39,062 nucleotides of DNA from Candidatus Hydrogenedentota bacterium (lineage in GTDB: Bacteria > UBA8481 > J006), in NCBI GenBank assembly GCA_003697085.1, contig RFFU01000027.1, positions 1 to 39,062 of the forward strand, in the 5' to 3' direction. A program made the position numbers and the translations under genes. Every line of letters starts with the position of its first letter. Position 1 is the stretch's first letter. Below, piece after piece: positions 8,022 to 16,294 of this stretch. Below the pieces are notes generated by a model. That model had not been told where the DNA came from, searched no databases, and saw only the letters and a list, made by a program, of their open reading frames with translations.

Positions 8022-8948
8022 TCACAACGGAAGAAGAATGCGGCGTTCCAACAACGCTCCGCCGTACCCGATCACCGCAACTGCAATCAATTTTCCGGTT
8101 TCATCGAGAACTCCCGTTCTCAGTCCCACCGGCTCCCGCGGACGTTCCAGAAAATCATCCGCACGAATTGGAAGCCCACGCCGAAGGCTGAGTGCCCCCC
8201 GGCTCTTCAAACGGAAAACCGGTTGGTCCCGAAAGATAATCGAGCCGTCCCGAATCTGCTCCCTCCAGTTCTCCGGCGTCAAATCTCTTGTGGAGATGGT
8301 CGGCTCGAGCGATCCGATGCCGAGTCGCCGCAGTTCCGCCGTGCACGCTCCCACTCCAAGGCGCTGTCCGATATCGTGAGCCAGACCTCGCAAATACATT
8401 CCCTTCCCGCAGACGACGAAAAAGCGTGCTTCCGGCGGCGAGAACGAGATCAGGTCCAATTTGTACACCATGGTTTCCCGAGGCTGGAGCGGCGGCTCTT
8501 CGCCACGCCGGGCCAACTCATAAGCCCGGCGGCCCTTGACCTTCACCGCGCTGTATCGCGGCGGCGTCTGAAGGATTCTCCCGGTAAACTCCGGCAAAAC
8601 CGCCCGAATTTGCTGTTCCGTCAATCCCCCGACGTCCCTCTCGCGCACAACCGTTCCCGTCGTATCGTACGTATCCGTCTCGACGCCGAAACGGAAAACA
8701 GCATCGTAACGTTTCGGAAGATCCATAATGACATTCGAAAGTTTGGTCGCGCCGCCGATCATCAGAACGAGCAGCCCCGTAGCATCGGGATCGAGTGTTC
8801 CCGCGTGACCGATGCGCGTCTTCCGCGGAAGCATTCGCGAGACCTTCCGCACGATATCGGCGGAGGTCGGTCCACGCTCCTTATCCAGAAGAAGCAACCC
8901 GTCCGGCGCCGGCTCCCGCCTCACGATCTCCCGCCGCTCGTCCGTCAC
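8022..8948 (-). CDS. truB: tRNA pseudouridine-55 synthase
   Basis: 308 residues. TruB converts U55 of the T-arm in most tRNAs to pseudouridine. The catalytic motif G-H-A-G-T-L-D-P-D-A-T-G lies at 47-58, with the nucleophilic Asp at about 53. It is preceded by G-L-L-L-L-D-K-E-R-G-P-T-S, and R-Y-D-A-V-F-R-F-G-V-E-T-D-T-Y-D-T-T-G-T follows. The C-terminal PUA-like segment is present. The start is GTG (8946-8948) and overlaps the upstream nrnA stop as GTGA, so the two are translationally coupled. Confidence 0.95.
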   Translation of the reverse strand: MTDERREIVRREPAPDGLLLLDKERGPTSADIVRKVSRMLPRKTRIGHAGTLDPDATGLLVLMIGGATKLSNVIMDLPKRYDAVFRFGVETDTYDTTGTVVRERDVGGLTEQQIRAVLPEFTGRILQTPPRYSAVKVKGRRAYELARRGEEPPLQPRETMVYKLDLISFSPPEARFFVVCGKGMYLRGLAHDIGQRLGVGACTAELRRLGIGSLEPTISTRDLTPENWREQIRDGSIIFRDQPVFRLKSRGALSLRRGLPIRADDFLERPREPVGLRTGVLDETGKLIAVAVIGYGGALLERRILLPL

Positions 8949-9922
8949 TTTCGTACTCCCAAACGAGCCAAAATTCTCTTCCTTGCCTCCTCAATATCGC
9001 ATTCCAATGTGCACCCGGCGGCGGCTTTGTGCCCTCCCCCTCCAAACTCCGCCGCCACAGCGGCGACATCCGTGTCATCCTTCGAACGAAATGTCACCTT
9101 CACCTTTCCGTCAACCGTTTCCCTTAATAAAACCGCGACACGAATCCCGGCCACCCCACGCAATGTTCGAATGATCCCCTCCGTATCCGACTCCCTCGCG
9201 CCCAATTCCTCGAAATCCCTCCGGTACAGTTCCGAAAAGCAGACTTCGTGGCGAAGTTTGCTCCGCTCCATCGCACGTCCGCAGAGCCTTACCGCCGCGT
9301 GCCGCTGATTCTCGAAAAGATTCATCGTCACCTCAAATGGAGAAACCCCCTCTTCGAGAAGCCGCGCCGCCCGCCGATGACACCGCGCATCGGAATTGGC
9401 CTGCTGGAAGGACATCGTGTCGGTCACAAGGCCCGTGTAAAGCGCATAGGCTATGTCCCGGTCCAATGGCTCCTTCATATATTCCAGAAGTTCGCCGACC
9501 ATAACAGTTACGGAAGCGGCGGACGGATCGAGCCAACGGGCGATCGTCGCCGCCGAACCGATCCCTTCGTGATGATCCACGACGATCCGTGGGAGCCCTC
9601 TGACCAGGTTCCAGGCCGCCCCGACACGTTCCGGGGCGGAGCAATCGAGGATCACCCCGAGGTCGAAGGAGGCGAATTCCGGCGGTCGCGAAAGAAGCGC
9701 GAATCCGGGAAGAAAAGAAAGTGTTTCCGGAACGGCATCCTCATTGACATAACGAACGATTCTTCCGGTTCGCTCGCCCCAGTGGACCAAGGCAAGAGCG
9801 GCCCCAACGGAATCTCCATCGGGCCCCTTGTGGGAAGTCAGAAGGATCCGCCGGGAAGACGTCAGCGCCCGGGCGACGGAGGCGAGCCCCTCGGCGATCT
9901 CCTTCCTCTCCCCCTCACTCAC
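8945..9922 (-). CDS. nrnA: DHH-family nanoRNase/pAp phosphatase
   Basis: About 325 residues. NrnA-type enzymes degrade 2-5 nt RNAs and often dephosphorylate 3'-phosphoadenosine 5'-phosphate. Motif I appears as T-S-H-K-G-P-D-G-D-S-V-G-A (29-41; the usual form is T-H-x-x-P-D-G-D-A-x-G), the signature D-H-H-E-G lies near 114, and the DHHA1 glycine motif G-G-G-G-H-K-A-A-A-G is near the C-terminus. All metal ligands look present. I prefer the GTG at 9922 over an ATG at 9961: GGGAGGAG lies about 7 nt upstream, and the overlap with rbfA is then only 8 bp. The place between rbfA and truB is common for this gene in many phyla. Confidence 0.9.
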   Translation of the reverse strand: MSEGERKEIAEGLASVARALTSSRRILLTSHKGPDGDSVGAALALVHWGERTGRIVRYVNEDAVPETLSFLPGFALLSRPPEFASFDLGVILDCSAPERVGAAWNLVRGLPRIVVDHHEGIGSAATIARWLDPSAASVTVMVGELLEYMKEPLDRDIAYALYTGLVTDTMSFQQANSDARCHRRAARLLEEGVSPFEVTMNLFENQRHAAVRLCGRAMERSKLRHEVCFSELYRRDFEELGARESDTEGIIRTLRGVAGIRVAVLLRETVDGKVKVTFRSKDDTDVAAVAAEFGGGGHKAAAGCTLECDIEEARKRILARLGVRK

Positions 9923-10277
9923 CCGCCGGCTCCTCCCGCACCCCCTCCGCAAGCAACTCACTCACACGCTCCAATCGATCGAAGGTATCGTCCAACTCAA
10001 AATGAATCTCCGGAATAAAACGAAGACGCAGGTGCGGTTTGATGAGATTGCGCAAGTAGCCTTCCGCGGAGCGAAGCGCCGCCAGGGAAGCCTCTCTTTG
10101 GTCGAGATTTCCCATAACGCTGACACGTACGACCGTCTGCGAAAGGTCCGGGCGCGTCTTCGCGCCGAGCACGGTGACGAAGCCGAGTCGGGGGTCGCTG
10201 AGATCCTTTTGAATCGCCTTCGCGATTTCTTCTCGTATCAGTTGATCGACGCGTTTGAGGCGTCGCGAACCGCTCAT
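9915..10277 (-). CDS. rbfA: 30S ribosome-binding factor A
   Basis: 120 residues. RbfA binds the immature 30S subunit and helps process the 5' end of 16S rRNA. The family pattern is clear: R-V-D-Q-L-I-R-E-E-I-A-K at the start, D-P-R-L-G-F-V-T-V in the middle, then L-R-S-A-E-G-Y-L-R-N-L-I and L-R-F-I-P-E-I-H-F-E-L-D-D-T. The ATG at 10277 follows the ylxP stop by one base and starts at the conserved region (M-S-G-S-R-R); an upstream in-frame codon at 10298 would run into ylxP. A short Glu/Pro tail follows the domain. Confidence 0.92.
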   Translation of the reverse strand: MSGSRRLKRVDQLIREEIAKAIQKDLSDPRLGFVTVLGAKTRPDLSQTVVRVSVMGNLDQREASLAALRSAEGYLRNLIKPHLRLRFIPEIHFELDDTFDRLERVSELLAEGVREEPAGE

Positions 10278-10278
10278 C

Positions 10279-10563
10279 CTACCATACCTCCGTCTCAATT
10301 GTTTCGATCACGACATCGTATTGTTCCATCGCGCGGGAGAGCGCTTGAAGAAGACCGTCGATCACCTTCCGGGAGGATCCGACCACGGCGCAGGACACGA
10401 TCGCTCCGTCCCGCCTGTTTTGCCGGCCCGTCTCGGCCACACTGACGCGAAACCGCGCGCGAACTCCATCGAGAAGTGGACGCAGACGCGACCGCTTCTC
10501 CTTCAAGGAACGGCAGCCCGGAAGGGACAGACCGACTGTTAGGACTCCTACCCGCGCACTCAC
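10279..10563 (-). CDS. ylxP: DUF503 (YlxP-like) protein
   Basis: 94 residues of the DUF503/YlxP family, a small protein found between infB and rbfA in many bacteria and linked genetically to 30S assembly; its biochemical role is not established. Recognisable features are G-V-L-T-V-G-L-S-L-P-G near the N-terminus, S-L-K-E-K-R at about 20-25, and R-V-S-V-A-E-T. The gene is 10 bp after the infB stop and 1 bp before rbfA, so it is part of the same transcript. Confidence 0.85.
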   Translation of the reverse strand: MSARVGVLTVGLSLPGCRSLKEKRSRLRPLLDGVRARFRVSVAETGRQNRRDGAIVSCAVVGSSRKVIDGLLQALSRAMEQYDVVIETIETEVW

Positions 10564-10573
10564 GCTTCTGCGA

Positions 10574-12688
10574 TCACCCGTCGAGTTTCTGGGCTTCTTC
10601 CCTTACCGCAAAGGCTTCCAGGATATCCCCTACGTGAAGATCATTGAAGTTCTCGATTCCGATCCCGCATTCAAAATTCGTCCCAACCTCGCGCACATCC
10701 TCCTTGAAACGTTTCAGACTTGCAATCCGACTTGTGTAAACAACCACTCCATCCCGGAGAATCCGAACGTTCGCGCCGCGGCGTATCTTTCCGTGAACAA
10801 CATAACTCCCCGCGATTGTACCGACCTTCGATATCTTGAAGACCTGGCGCACCTCCACGCGGCCCAGCAGTTCCTCCTTCATCTCCGGAGCCAGCAATCC
10901 CTCCAACGCCTCGCGAATGTCTTCCACCAACTTGTAAATGATCTCGTAATAGCGAAACTGAACGCCTTCCCGCTTCAATAATGCTTCCGCTCCGGACGTC
11001 GGCCGGACTCCGAATCCGATGATCAGCGCGTCCGAAGCAGCCGCCAAATTCACGTCGTTGTCCGTGACCGCTCCCACCGAACCGTGCAGAACCTTCAGCG
11101 AAACGCGTTTATCCTCGATCCGCTCGATCGCGTCTCGAATCGCCTCCACGGACCCCTGAGTATCGGCCTTCACGACAAGACGTAATTCGTGCACCTCCTC
11201 CCCTTTCATCTTGCGATGGAGATCTTCCAGCGTCATCCGCTGAGCCTTTCGTGCCGTGTCCTCCCGTCGCTCCCGTGCTCTCTCCTCCGCAATCCTCCTC
11301 GCTTCCTTGTCATCGGAAACTTCCTGCAATAAGTCGCCGCAAACCGGAACCCCGCTGAATCCCAACACCTCCGCGGGGGAACCAGGCTCGGCCTTCTCTA
11401 AACGCACTCCCTCCGCGTCCATCAAGGCCCGCACGCGACCGTGAACCGTGCCGCAAACGAACGGTTTTCCAACAGCCAATCTTCCGCGTCGAACAATCAC
11501 CGTTGCGACCGGACCGCGGTTCTTATCCAGTTTCGCCTCGATCACCACCGCTTCCGCCGGCCCTTCCACGGGAGCCTTCAGCTCGAGAATCTCCGCCTGA
11601 AGAAGGATCATTTCGAGAAGTTTATCGACGTTTTCACCTGTCTTCGCCGAAAGTTCGACACAAATAACATCTCCTCCCCAGTCCTCGGGAACAAGATTTC
11701 TTTCCGCCAGCTGTTGTTTCACCTTTTGAGGGGCCGCGGAAGGAAGATCACATTTGTTGATCGCAACGACAATCGGAACTCCGGCGGCTTGCGCGTGATG
11801 AATCGCCTCCTCGGTCTGCGGCATCACGCCGTCGTCCGCCGCAACCACCAAAACAACGATGTCCGTCACGCTTGCTCCCCGCGCTCGCATCGCCGTGAAA
11901 GCCTCGTGTCCCGGAGTGTCGATAAATGTGATCGTTCCTTCGGGAATCGTCACCTGGTATGCCCCCACGTGTTGCGTAATCCCTCCGGCCTCGCCCGCCA
12001 GAACATTCGAGCGCCGGATGAAATCGAGCAGGGCCGTCTTCCCGTGATCTACATGCCCCATCACCGTTACCACAGGACAGCGAGGGTGACTCGGATACTC
12101 CTTCCCCTCCGCCGCTGTCGCCAGTTCGGAGGCCTTGAAGAGTTCCTCGCGTTTCACCTCGAAACCGTAATCGTTCGCCACAACTTCCGCTACATCTAGA
12201 GCGATCCGCTGATTGATCGTCGCCATAACTCCCAATGCCATCATCTTCTTGATCAACTCCGGAACCGGCCTCTCGATCTTCTCGGCCAGTTCCTTCACCG
12301 TCAGCCCTTCACGGATCACGATGGAAGGTTTTTCCGGGGTAGGGGGTTCCTCCGGAACCTGTTCAGGCCGTTTCTTCTCCCGCGCTGGTTCAACCCTCTC
12401 CCCAGGCTTTCGCTCCTTCTCCTTCCCTTTACCTGAATCCGAAGTTTTGCCGGTCGTTTTCTTCGGGCGGGGCCCCTCTTTCGCCTTCGGCCGTTTCGGA
12501 ATCTCCGCCGCCACCTCCGACCGCGCAACCTCCAAAATTTCAGGGCGAAAGACCTCGATCACCCGCCGCGCATCCTCCGGAGAAAGAGACGAAGCGTGGC
12601 TCTTCGCAACAATGCCCAACTCCGGAAGTTTCTCCAAAATTTCTTTGTTCGTCACCTTTAGTTCCCGGGCTAGTTCATAGATTCTCAT
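10574..12688 (-). CDS. infB: Translation initiation factor IF-2
   Basis: 704 residues, on the short side for bacterial IF-2. It is the GTPase that places fMet-tRNA on the 30S subunit. The N-terminal IF2_N domain begins [10 protein letters not shown] and is followed by a K/E/P-rich linker (about 75-130) and a second IF2_N-like segment. The G domain has G-H-V-D-H-G-K-T (G1), G-G-I-T-Q-H (G2), D-T-P-G-H-E (G3), N-K-C-D (G4) and S-A-K-T-G (G5). Domains II to IV follow in the usual order and end in V-G-D-I-L-E-A. The ATG at 12688 fits the family start; one 39 nt upstream lies inside the nusA end. Only 19 bp separate it from nusA, so the ylxR and L7Ae-like genes often found here are absent. Confidence 0.95.
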   Translation of the reverse strand: MRIYELARELKVTNKEILEKLPELGIVAKSHASSLSPEDARRVIEVFRPEILEVARSEVAAEIPKRPKAKEGPRPKKTTGKTSDSGKGKEKERKPGERVEPAREKKRPEQVPEEPPTPEKPSIVIREGLTVKELAEKIERPVPELIKKMMALGVMATINQRIALDVAEVVANDYGFEVKREELFKASELATAAEGKEYPSHPRCPVVTVMGHVDHGKTALLDFIRRSNVLAGEAGGITQHVGAYQVTIPEGTITFIDTPGHEAFTAMRARGASVTDIVVLVVAADDGVMPQTEEAIHHAQAAGVPIVVAINKCDLPSAAPQKVKQQLAERNLVPEDWGGDVICVELSAKTGENVDKLLEMILLQAEILELKAPVEGPAEAVVIEAKLDKNRGPVATVIVRRGRLAVGKPFVCGTVHGRVRALMDAEGVRLEKAEPGSPAEVLGFSGVPVCGDLLQEVSDDKEARRIAEERARERREDTARKAQRMTLEDLHRKMKGEEVHELRLVVKADTQGSVEAIRDAIERIEDKRVSLKVLHGSVGAVTDNDVNLAAASDALIIGFGVRPTSGAEALLKREGVQFRYYEIIYKLVEDIREALEGLLAPEMKEELLGRVEVRQVFKISKVGTIAGSYVVHGKIRRGANVRILRDGVVVYTSRIASLKRFKEDVREVGTNFECGIGIENFNDLHVGDILEAFAVREEAQKLDG

Positions 12689-12707
12689 TTCGTGCTCTCT
12701 CTCCTTC

Positions 12708-14330
12708 TCACCGGTAGCGCTCCACAAGCGTTCCGATTTCGCCCGGTGTGTATTCCATCTCCTGAAGCCACCTGTGCAAATCCTCGTTCTTCAACAGACG
12801 ATCAACTTCTTCGGCGGGCATTGCATCGAGGTGGGCGGTCAATTCCTCGATATTCCCCACACCCGTGCCATCCGGAAGAACAAAAGGCGGCACGACCTTT
12901 CGCGGTTTCTCCTCGATCGGAAAAGTAGGAGCGTATTCCCCTTCCATCTTCCTCATCTCCTCCTGAACCTCCTCCCATACCTTCCGCACGCGCTTCTGGA
13001 TATCTACACCGGCGTCACCGGCCAGTTCGATAAGAACCGCCGTTTCCGCGGTCGCCAGATTTTCGAGACTCCCCAATCCTGCCGCCGCGAAAGCCGGCGC
13101 CGTCTCCGCGCCGATTCCAAATCGCGACAACACTTCCTCCGGTGTCGAACCAAATGTGATCTCCAGAAGGGATTGAGCCGTCTCCCGCGCCATCTCACTC
13201 TTTCCGCGAATATTGATCGTCCATTCCGTCAATCGCGCGGCCAGACGCGCGTTCTGGCCCTCCCGCCCGATCGCCAATGACAATTGATCGTCCGCGACGA
13301 CCACGTCCGCGATCCGTTCGTCCTCCTTCAAAACTACTCGCTCGATCTCCGCCGGCAAAAGCGCGTTTCGAATGAAGACGGTGGGCTCCGGATCCCAGTA
13401 TACAATGTCGATCTTCTCTCCCCCCAATTCCTTCACGATCGTTTGAACACGGATCCCCTTCTGCCCGACACACGCTCCGACCGGATCCACCTGCGCATCC
13501 CGGGAAAAGACGGCCACCTTGGAACGAAAACCGGGCTCCCGCGCCAACGATTTGATCTCCACCGTCCCGTCGTAAACCTCCGTCACCTCCATCTCGAAGA
13601 GCCGACGCACAAAGTCCGGATGCGTCCGGGAAAGAATGATCTGCGCGCCGCGCGCCGTCAAACGGACATCGCGAATCACAGCCTTCACTCGATCCCCCTC
13701 ACGAAACCGTTCCCGCGGCATCAGATCCCTTGCCGGCAACAACGCCTCCGTCCTTCCGATGTCCACGATGATATTTCCGCGCCGAATGCGCTGAACCTTC
13801 CCGTGGACCATCTCCCCTTCCCGGCCCTTGTATTCCTCGTACGTCTTCCTCCGTTCCGCCTCCCGAATTCTCTGGCGTATGATCTGCTTCGCCTGCATCG
13901 CCGCCAGCCGCCCGAACTCCTCTCCCGAAAACCCTTTCTTCTTCTTCTTTCTCTTGCCGTCCAAAGCCGAGATTTCCTGCGTGATCTCCACAACCACCGT
14001 GTCTCCTAATCCGTATCCCTTCGCCGCCGGGTCTGAACTCGATATCTCCGTGAACGGATCCGCGACCTGATCGACGACGGTCTTCCCACCGAAAATGCGA
14101 AACGATCCGTCCGGTCGAATCTTCACCGTTACCGCCATCTCCGTATCAAACTGCTTCCGAAACGCCTCCGCCACCGCTTCCTCGATCGCCTCTTGGACGA
14201 CGCGGACTTCTAGCCCTTTTTCCTGCGTGAGTTCTTCCAAGGCGTCCTGAAGGGAAGGAGGGACGAACTTCTGCTTTACCGCCAAGATGCCCCCCGGGCC
14301 GTCGAAGGAAGCGCATATGCGTTTTCGCAC
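12708..14330 (-). CDS. nusA: Transcription termination/antitermination factor NusA
   Basis: 540 residues. NusA binds RNA polymerase and nascent RNA and controls pausing and termination. The order is an N-terminal RNAP-binding domain (about 20-145), an S1 domain (G-K-V-Q-R-I-R-R-G-N-I-I-V-D-I-G), then KH1 and KH2 with G-A-C-V-G-Q-K-G-I-R-V-Q and L-A-I-G-R-E-G-Q-N-A-R-L-A-A. A helical C-terminus suggests a helix-hairpin-helix repeat and an acidic tail. I keep the GTG at 14330 because GGAG (14339-14342) is 7-8 nt upstream. A TTG at 14285 is an alternative and would begin nearer the conserved part. It is the first gene of the operon; rimP, which usually precedes it, is missing. Confidence 0.93.
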   Translation of the reverse strand: MRKRICASFDGPGGILAVKQKFVPPSLQDALEELTQEKGLEVRVVQEAIEEAVAEAFRKQFDTEMAVTVKIRPDGSFRIFGGKTVVDQVADPFTEISSSDPAAKGYGLGDTVVVEITQEISALDGKRKKKKKGFSGEEFGRLAAMQAKQIIRQRIREAERRKTYEEYKGREGEMVHGKVQRIRRGNIIVDIGRTEALLPARDLMPRERFREGDRVKAVIRDVRLTARGAQIILSRTHPDFVRRLFEMEVTEVYDGTVEIKSLAREPGFRSKVAVFSRDAQVDPVGACVGQKGIRVQTIVKELGGEKIDIVYWDPEPTVFIRNALLPAEIERVVLKEDERIADVVVADDQLSLAIGREGQNARLAARLTEWTINIRGKSEMARETAQSLLEITFGSTPEEVLSRFGIGAETAPAFAAAGLGSLENLATAETAVLIELAGDAGVDIQKRVRKVWEEVQEEMRKMEGEYAPTFPIEEKPRKVVPPFVLPDGTGVGNIEELTAHLDAMPAEEVDRLLKNEDLHRWLQEMEYTPGEIGTLVERYR

Positions 14331-14505
14331 CGCAACGCTCCACCCTCGAATTTAAACTTTGTTTCAACCATCCTTTTTCTTCCCTCTCCCTTCTTCCATA
14401 CATAATTGAGCCCCCTTGCCCCCTCTCCTCCGCGGGCCCTCCCCTATTTTCCCCCTTTCAATCCGATCTCACCCCCCCGTCCGTCACGGAACGCAAGGGA
14501 TAGAG

Positions 14506-14532
14506 AAAAAGGGCGGGGGTTTTCCCCACCCT
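14506..14532 (-). terminator. Rho-independent terminator, minus strand
   Basis: Read on the minus strand: stem AGGGTGGGG, loop AAAAC, stem CCCCGCCCT, then TTTTT. The stem is 9 bp with one G-U pair and the U-tract is immediate, a textbook intrinsic terminator. Nothing annotated upstream on the minus strand needs it. Confidence 0.65.
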
Positions 14533-14573
14533 CTCGATCGCGAATCTTGAGGTTTGAGGAAGATATTAGATGA

Positions 14574-14640
14574 CCATTTTCCACCGATTTCAAGAAAAAA
14601 AGCCCCCGCCGCGCAAGAAGTTTTCCGGGGCGGAAAATGG
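14574..14640 (-). terminator. Nested hairpin with T7 tract, minus strand
   Basis: The outer stem CCATTTTCC/GGAAAATGG (14574-14582 with 14632-14640) is perfect. Inside it GCCCC/GGGGC (14602-14606 with 14627-14631) can pair, followed on the minus strand by seven T (14601-14595). It could end a minus-strand transcript just before the terminator at 14506-14532. The inner loop is about 20 nt, so the terminator call is moderate. Confidence 0.45.
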
Positions 14641-14981
14641 GAGCGGGAGCCTTATTTTCCTTTGGAACCCCGATGTCCTCGTTTCCTTGCCGGGCAACGT
14701 GCGGGCGGTCGGCCGCTCGCCCTACGACACTTCCACGAACGGGAGGGGCCACACTCTGTATGCAAGAGAAATGGAACGCGGATTCTCTAACCATCAAGAG
14801 TACCGATGAAATCTCCCTCCAGGCGCGAACCTCTCTTGCCGCCGGTTTTGTTCCACGATACGATTCTCCGCGGTGAGATTCGAATGATTCACTTTTTTTT
14901 CAGATTTTCCTCTCTCGACGACCCGTCTTCGCCTCTGCCGAAATTTGCCTTCGTTCCTTGGTGGCGTCGGCGAGTCGTACC

Positions 14982-15395
14982 GTGAGTCACACGGTCCGAA
15001 ATCTTCCTCCCCCTTTCTCCTTGGATACCCCCATCCTCATTCTCGACCCTTCTCCCTTTCATTCCGAAGTTCTTCTGCGACTCCTTCAAAATGCAGGATT
15101 CTCCCGAACCCGAACACTCGCATCACCGGATGGATTCCCCGCCGAAACGGATCAGGATTCTCTTCTCTTCCTCGATGCCGATGCCTGGAGTGAAATGCCG
15201 GAAAAGACGTCTCGTTCCCGCGTCGTCGTGACCGGCTCGGAAAAGAAACCCGAGACTCTTGCGGAGGCGCTGCGAATCGGTGCCGGCTCCTTTTTGACAA
15301 GACCTTATACCGCGGGAAATCTCCAGACCGCTCTTCTCGATATCGCCCTTCTCCGCGAAGTCGAAGGGAGTGCGGAGCCAAGGAAATGCCGCTGA
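14982..15395 (+). CDS. Degenerate response-regulator receiver protein
   Basis: About 137 residues forming a stand-alone receiver-like domain. I-L-I-L-D-P-S-P-F matches the first strand, but the second acidic residue is Pro. L-L-F-L-D-A-D matches the phospho-acceptor strand, with Asp present. V-V-V-T-G-S-E corresponds to the Thr switch strand, and A-L-R-I-G-A-G-S-F-L-T-R-P-Y to the Lys strand, with Arg in place of the conserved Lys. With two active-site residues altered, phosphorylation is doubtful and a pseudo-receiver role is likely. The start is uncertain: GTG at 14982 is given, TTG at 14958 is possible, and neither has a good Shine-Dalgarno. The 3' end overlaps yicC by 10 bp, so the two are coupled. 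Confidence 0.65.
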   Translation: MSHTVRNLPPPFSLDTPILILDPSPFHSEVLLRLLQNAGFSRTRTLASPDGFPAETDQDSLLFLDADAWSEMPEKTSRSRVVVTGSEKKPETLAEALRIGAGSFLTRPYTAGNLQTALLDIALLREVEGSAEPRKCR

Positions 15396-16294
15396 AATCG
15401 ATGACCGGTTTCGGGCAAGCCTCGCGGACCGAGGAGACGTTCTCCGTCTTCTGCGAAATTCGTTCCTGGAATTACCGCGGCCTCGACCTCCAATTCCGTC
15501 TTCCCGAAACCTACAACGCGCTGGAACCGATCCTTCGATCCGAGTTCGCGCCGGTCGTTGAGCGTGGTAAAGTCATCGTCGGCGTCCGGCTCACCGGGGC
15601 CTCTGTCGAAAGCCGCATCGTAATCAACGAACCGTTGGCGCGCGCTCTCTCCGAAACAACACGCCGGATCGCGGAGGAAACCGGCGCAACTTTTACTCTC
15701 TCCCCCCGCGATCTCGTCTCTCTCCCCGAAATGCTTGATGTCATCGACTCCGCCAGCGACGCGGTCGCTGAACTCATCCGCCATACGGCCAGGAAGGCCC
15801 TCGAAGTCTGGGATCAATCGCGGATTTGCGAAGCGGCACGCTTGCTTCCCGATATGAATCGAAATCTCGAGATTTTGGGCGAGGTCATCGAGGTGATCCG
15901 AGGCCGGGCGCCGGACGCGCGGGAGGAACGTCGCGCGAAACTGATCCAAACATTGCGCGAAATCGCTCAGGATCACACCGTTTCCCTCGACGAGCAGCGT
16001 CTCGAGTTCGAGGCGGCGCAAATGGCGGAACGCGCCGACATCAATGAAGAACTCGTTCGACTCGATTCCCACTCCATCGCCGTCAAGAATTTGCTTGGCG
16101 CCGGTCCAACCAAAACCTCGGACACCTCCTCCTCTTCGGCACGCGGCCAAAAAATGCTTTTTCTTCTTCAGGAACTCTTGCGCGAGATGAACACGATCGG
16201 CTCCAAGGTCGGAGACCTCGAGATCGTTCAGGCAGTTGTTCGAGGAAAGACGGCCATCGACCGCTTGAAGGAAATGGCGGCGAACATTGTCTGA
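15386..16294 (+). CDS. yicC: YicC/YloC-family endoribonuclease
   Basis: 302 residues. The N-terminus K-S-M-T-G-F-G-Q-A is the hallmark of the family, followed by R-S-W-N-Y-R-G-L-D. The C-terminal domain (DUF1732 part) ends E-M-N-T-I-G-S-K-V-G-D and V-V-R-G-K-T-A-I-D-R-L-K-E. E. coli YicC has been linked to RNA turnover. The gene typically precedes gmk, as here; the stop overlaps the gmk start by 8 bp. The ATG at 15386 fits the family start exactly. Confidence 0.92.
   Translation: MPLKSMTGFGQASRTEETFSVFCEIRSWNYRGLDLQFRLPETYNALEPILRSEFAPVVERGKVIVGVRLTGASVESRIVINEPLARALSETTRRIAEETGATFTLSPRDLVSLPEMLDVIDSASDAVAELIRHTARKALEVWDQSRICEAARLLPDMNRNLEILGEVIEVIRGRAPDAREERRAKLIQTLREIAQDHTVSLDEQRLEFEAAQMAERADINEELVRLDSHSIAVKNLLGAGPTKTSDTSSSSARGQKMLFLLQELLREMNTIGSKVGDLEIVQAVVRGKTAIDRLKEMAANIV

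Larger units (their letters stand above)
14331..14981. other. 650-bp gene-free stretch between divergent operons
   Basis: No coding region here has a credible start, Shine-Dalgarno and family match. The stretch carries two terminator-like hairpins oriented for minus-strand transcription (14506-14532 and 14574-14640), although no minus-strand gene lies upstream of them in the window. The part between about 14640 and 14870 can form further GC-rich hairpins, for example GGGCG/CGCCC around 14705-14725. I compared it by eye with tmRNA, RNase P, SRP and 6S signatures and found no match. An unrecognised minus-strand RNA is one explanation. Promoters for nusA (minus) and the receiver gene (plus) should also be here, but I see none of consensus quality. 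Confidence 0.5.

Noticed and set aside
7740-9308. 522-codon plus-strand open frame across ribF, truB and nrnA
   Set aside because: It spans three well-identified minus-strand genes and gives a low-complexity R/P/S-rich product with no ribosome-binding site.
14444-14797. 117-codon minus-strand frame in the gene-free stretch
   Set aside because: It runs straight through both terminator-like hairpins and has no Shine-Dalgarno or recognisable domain.
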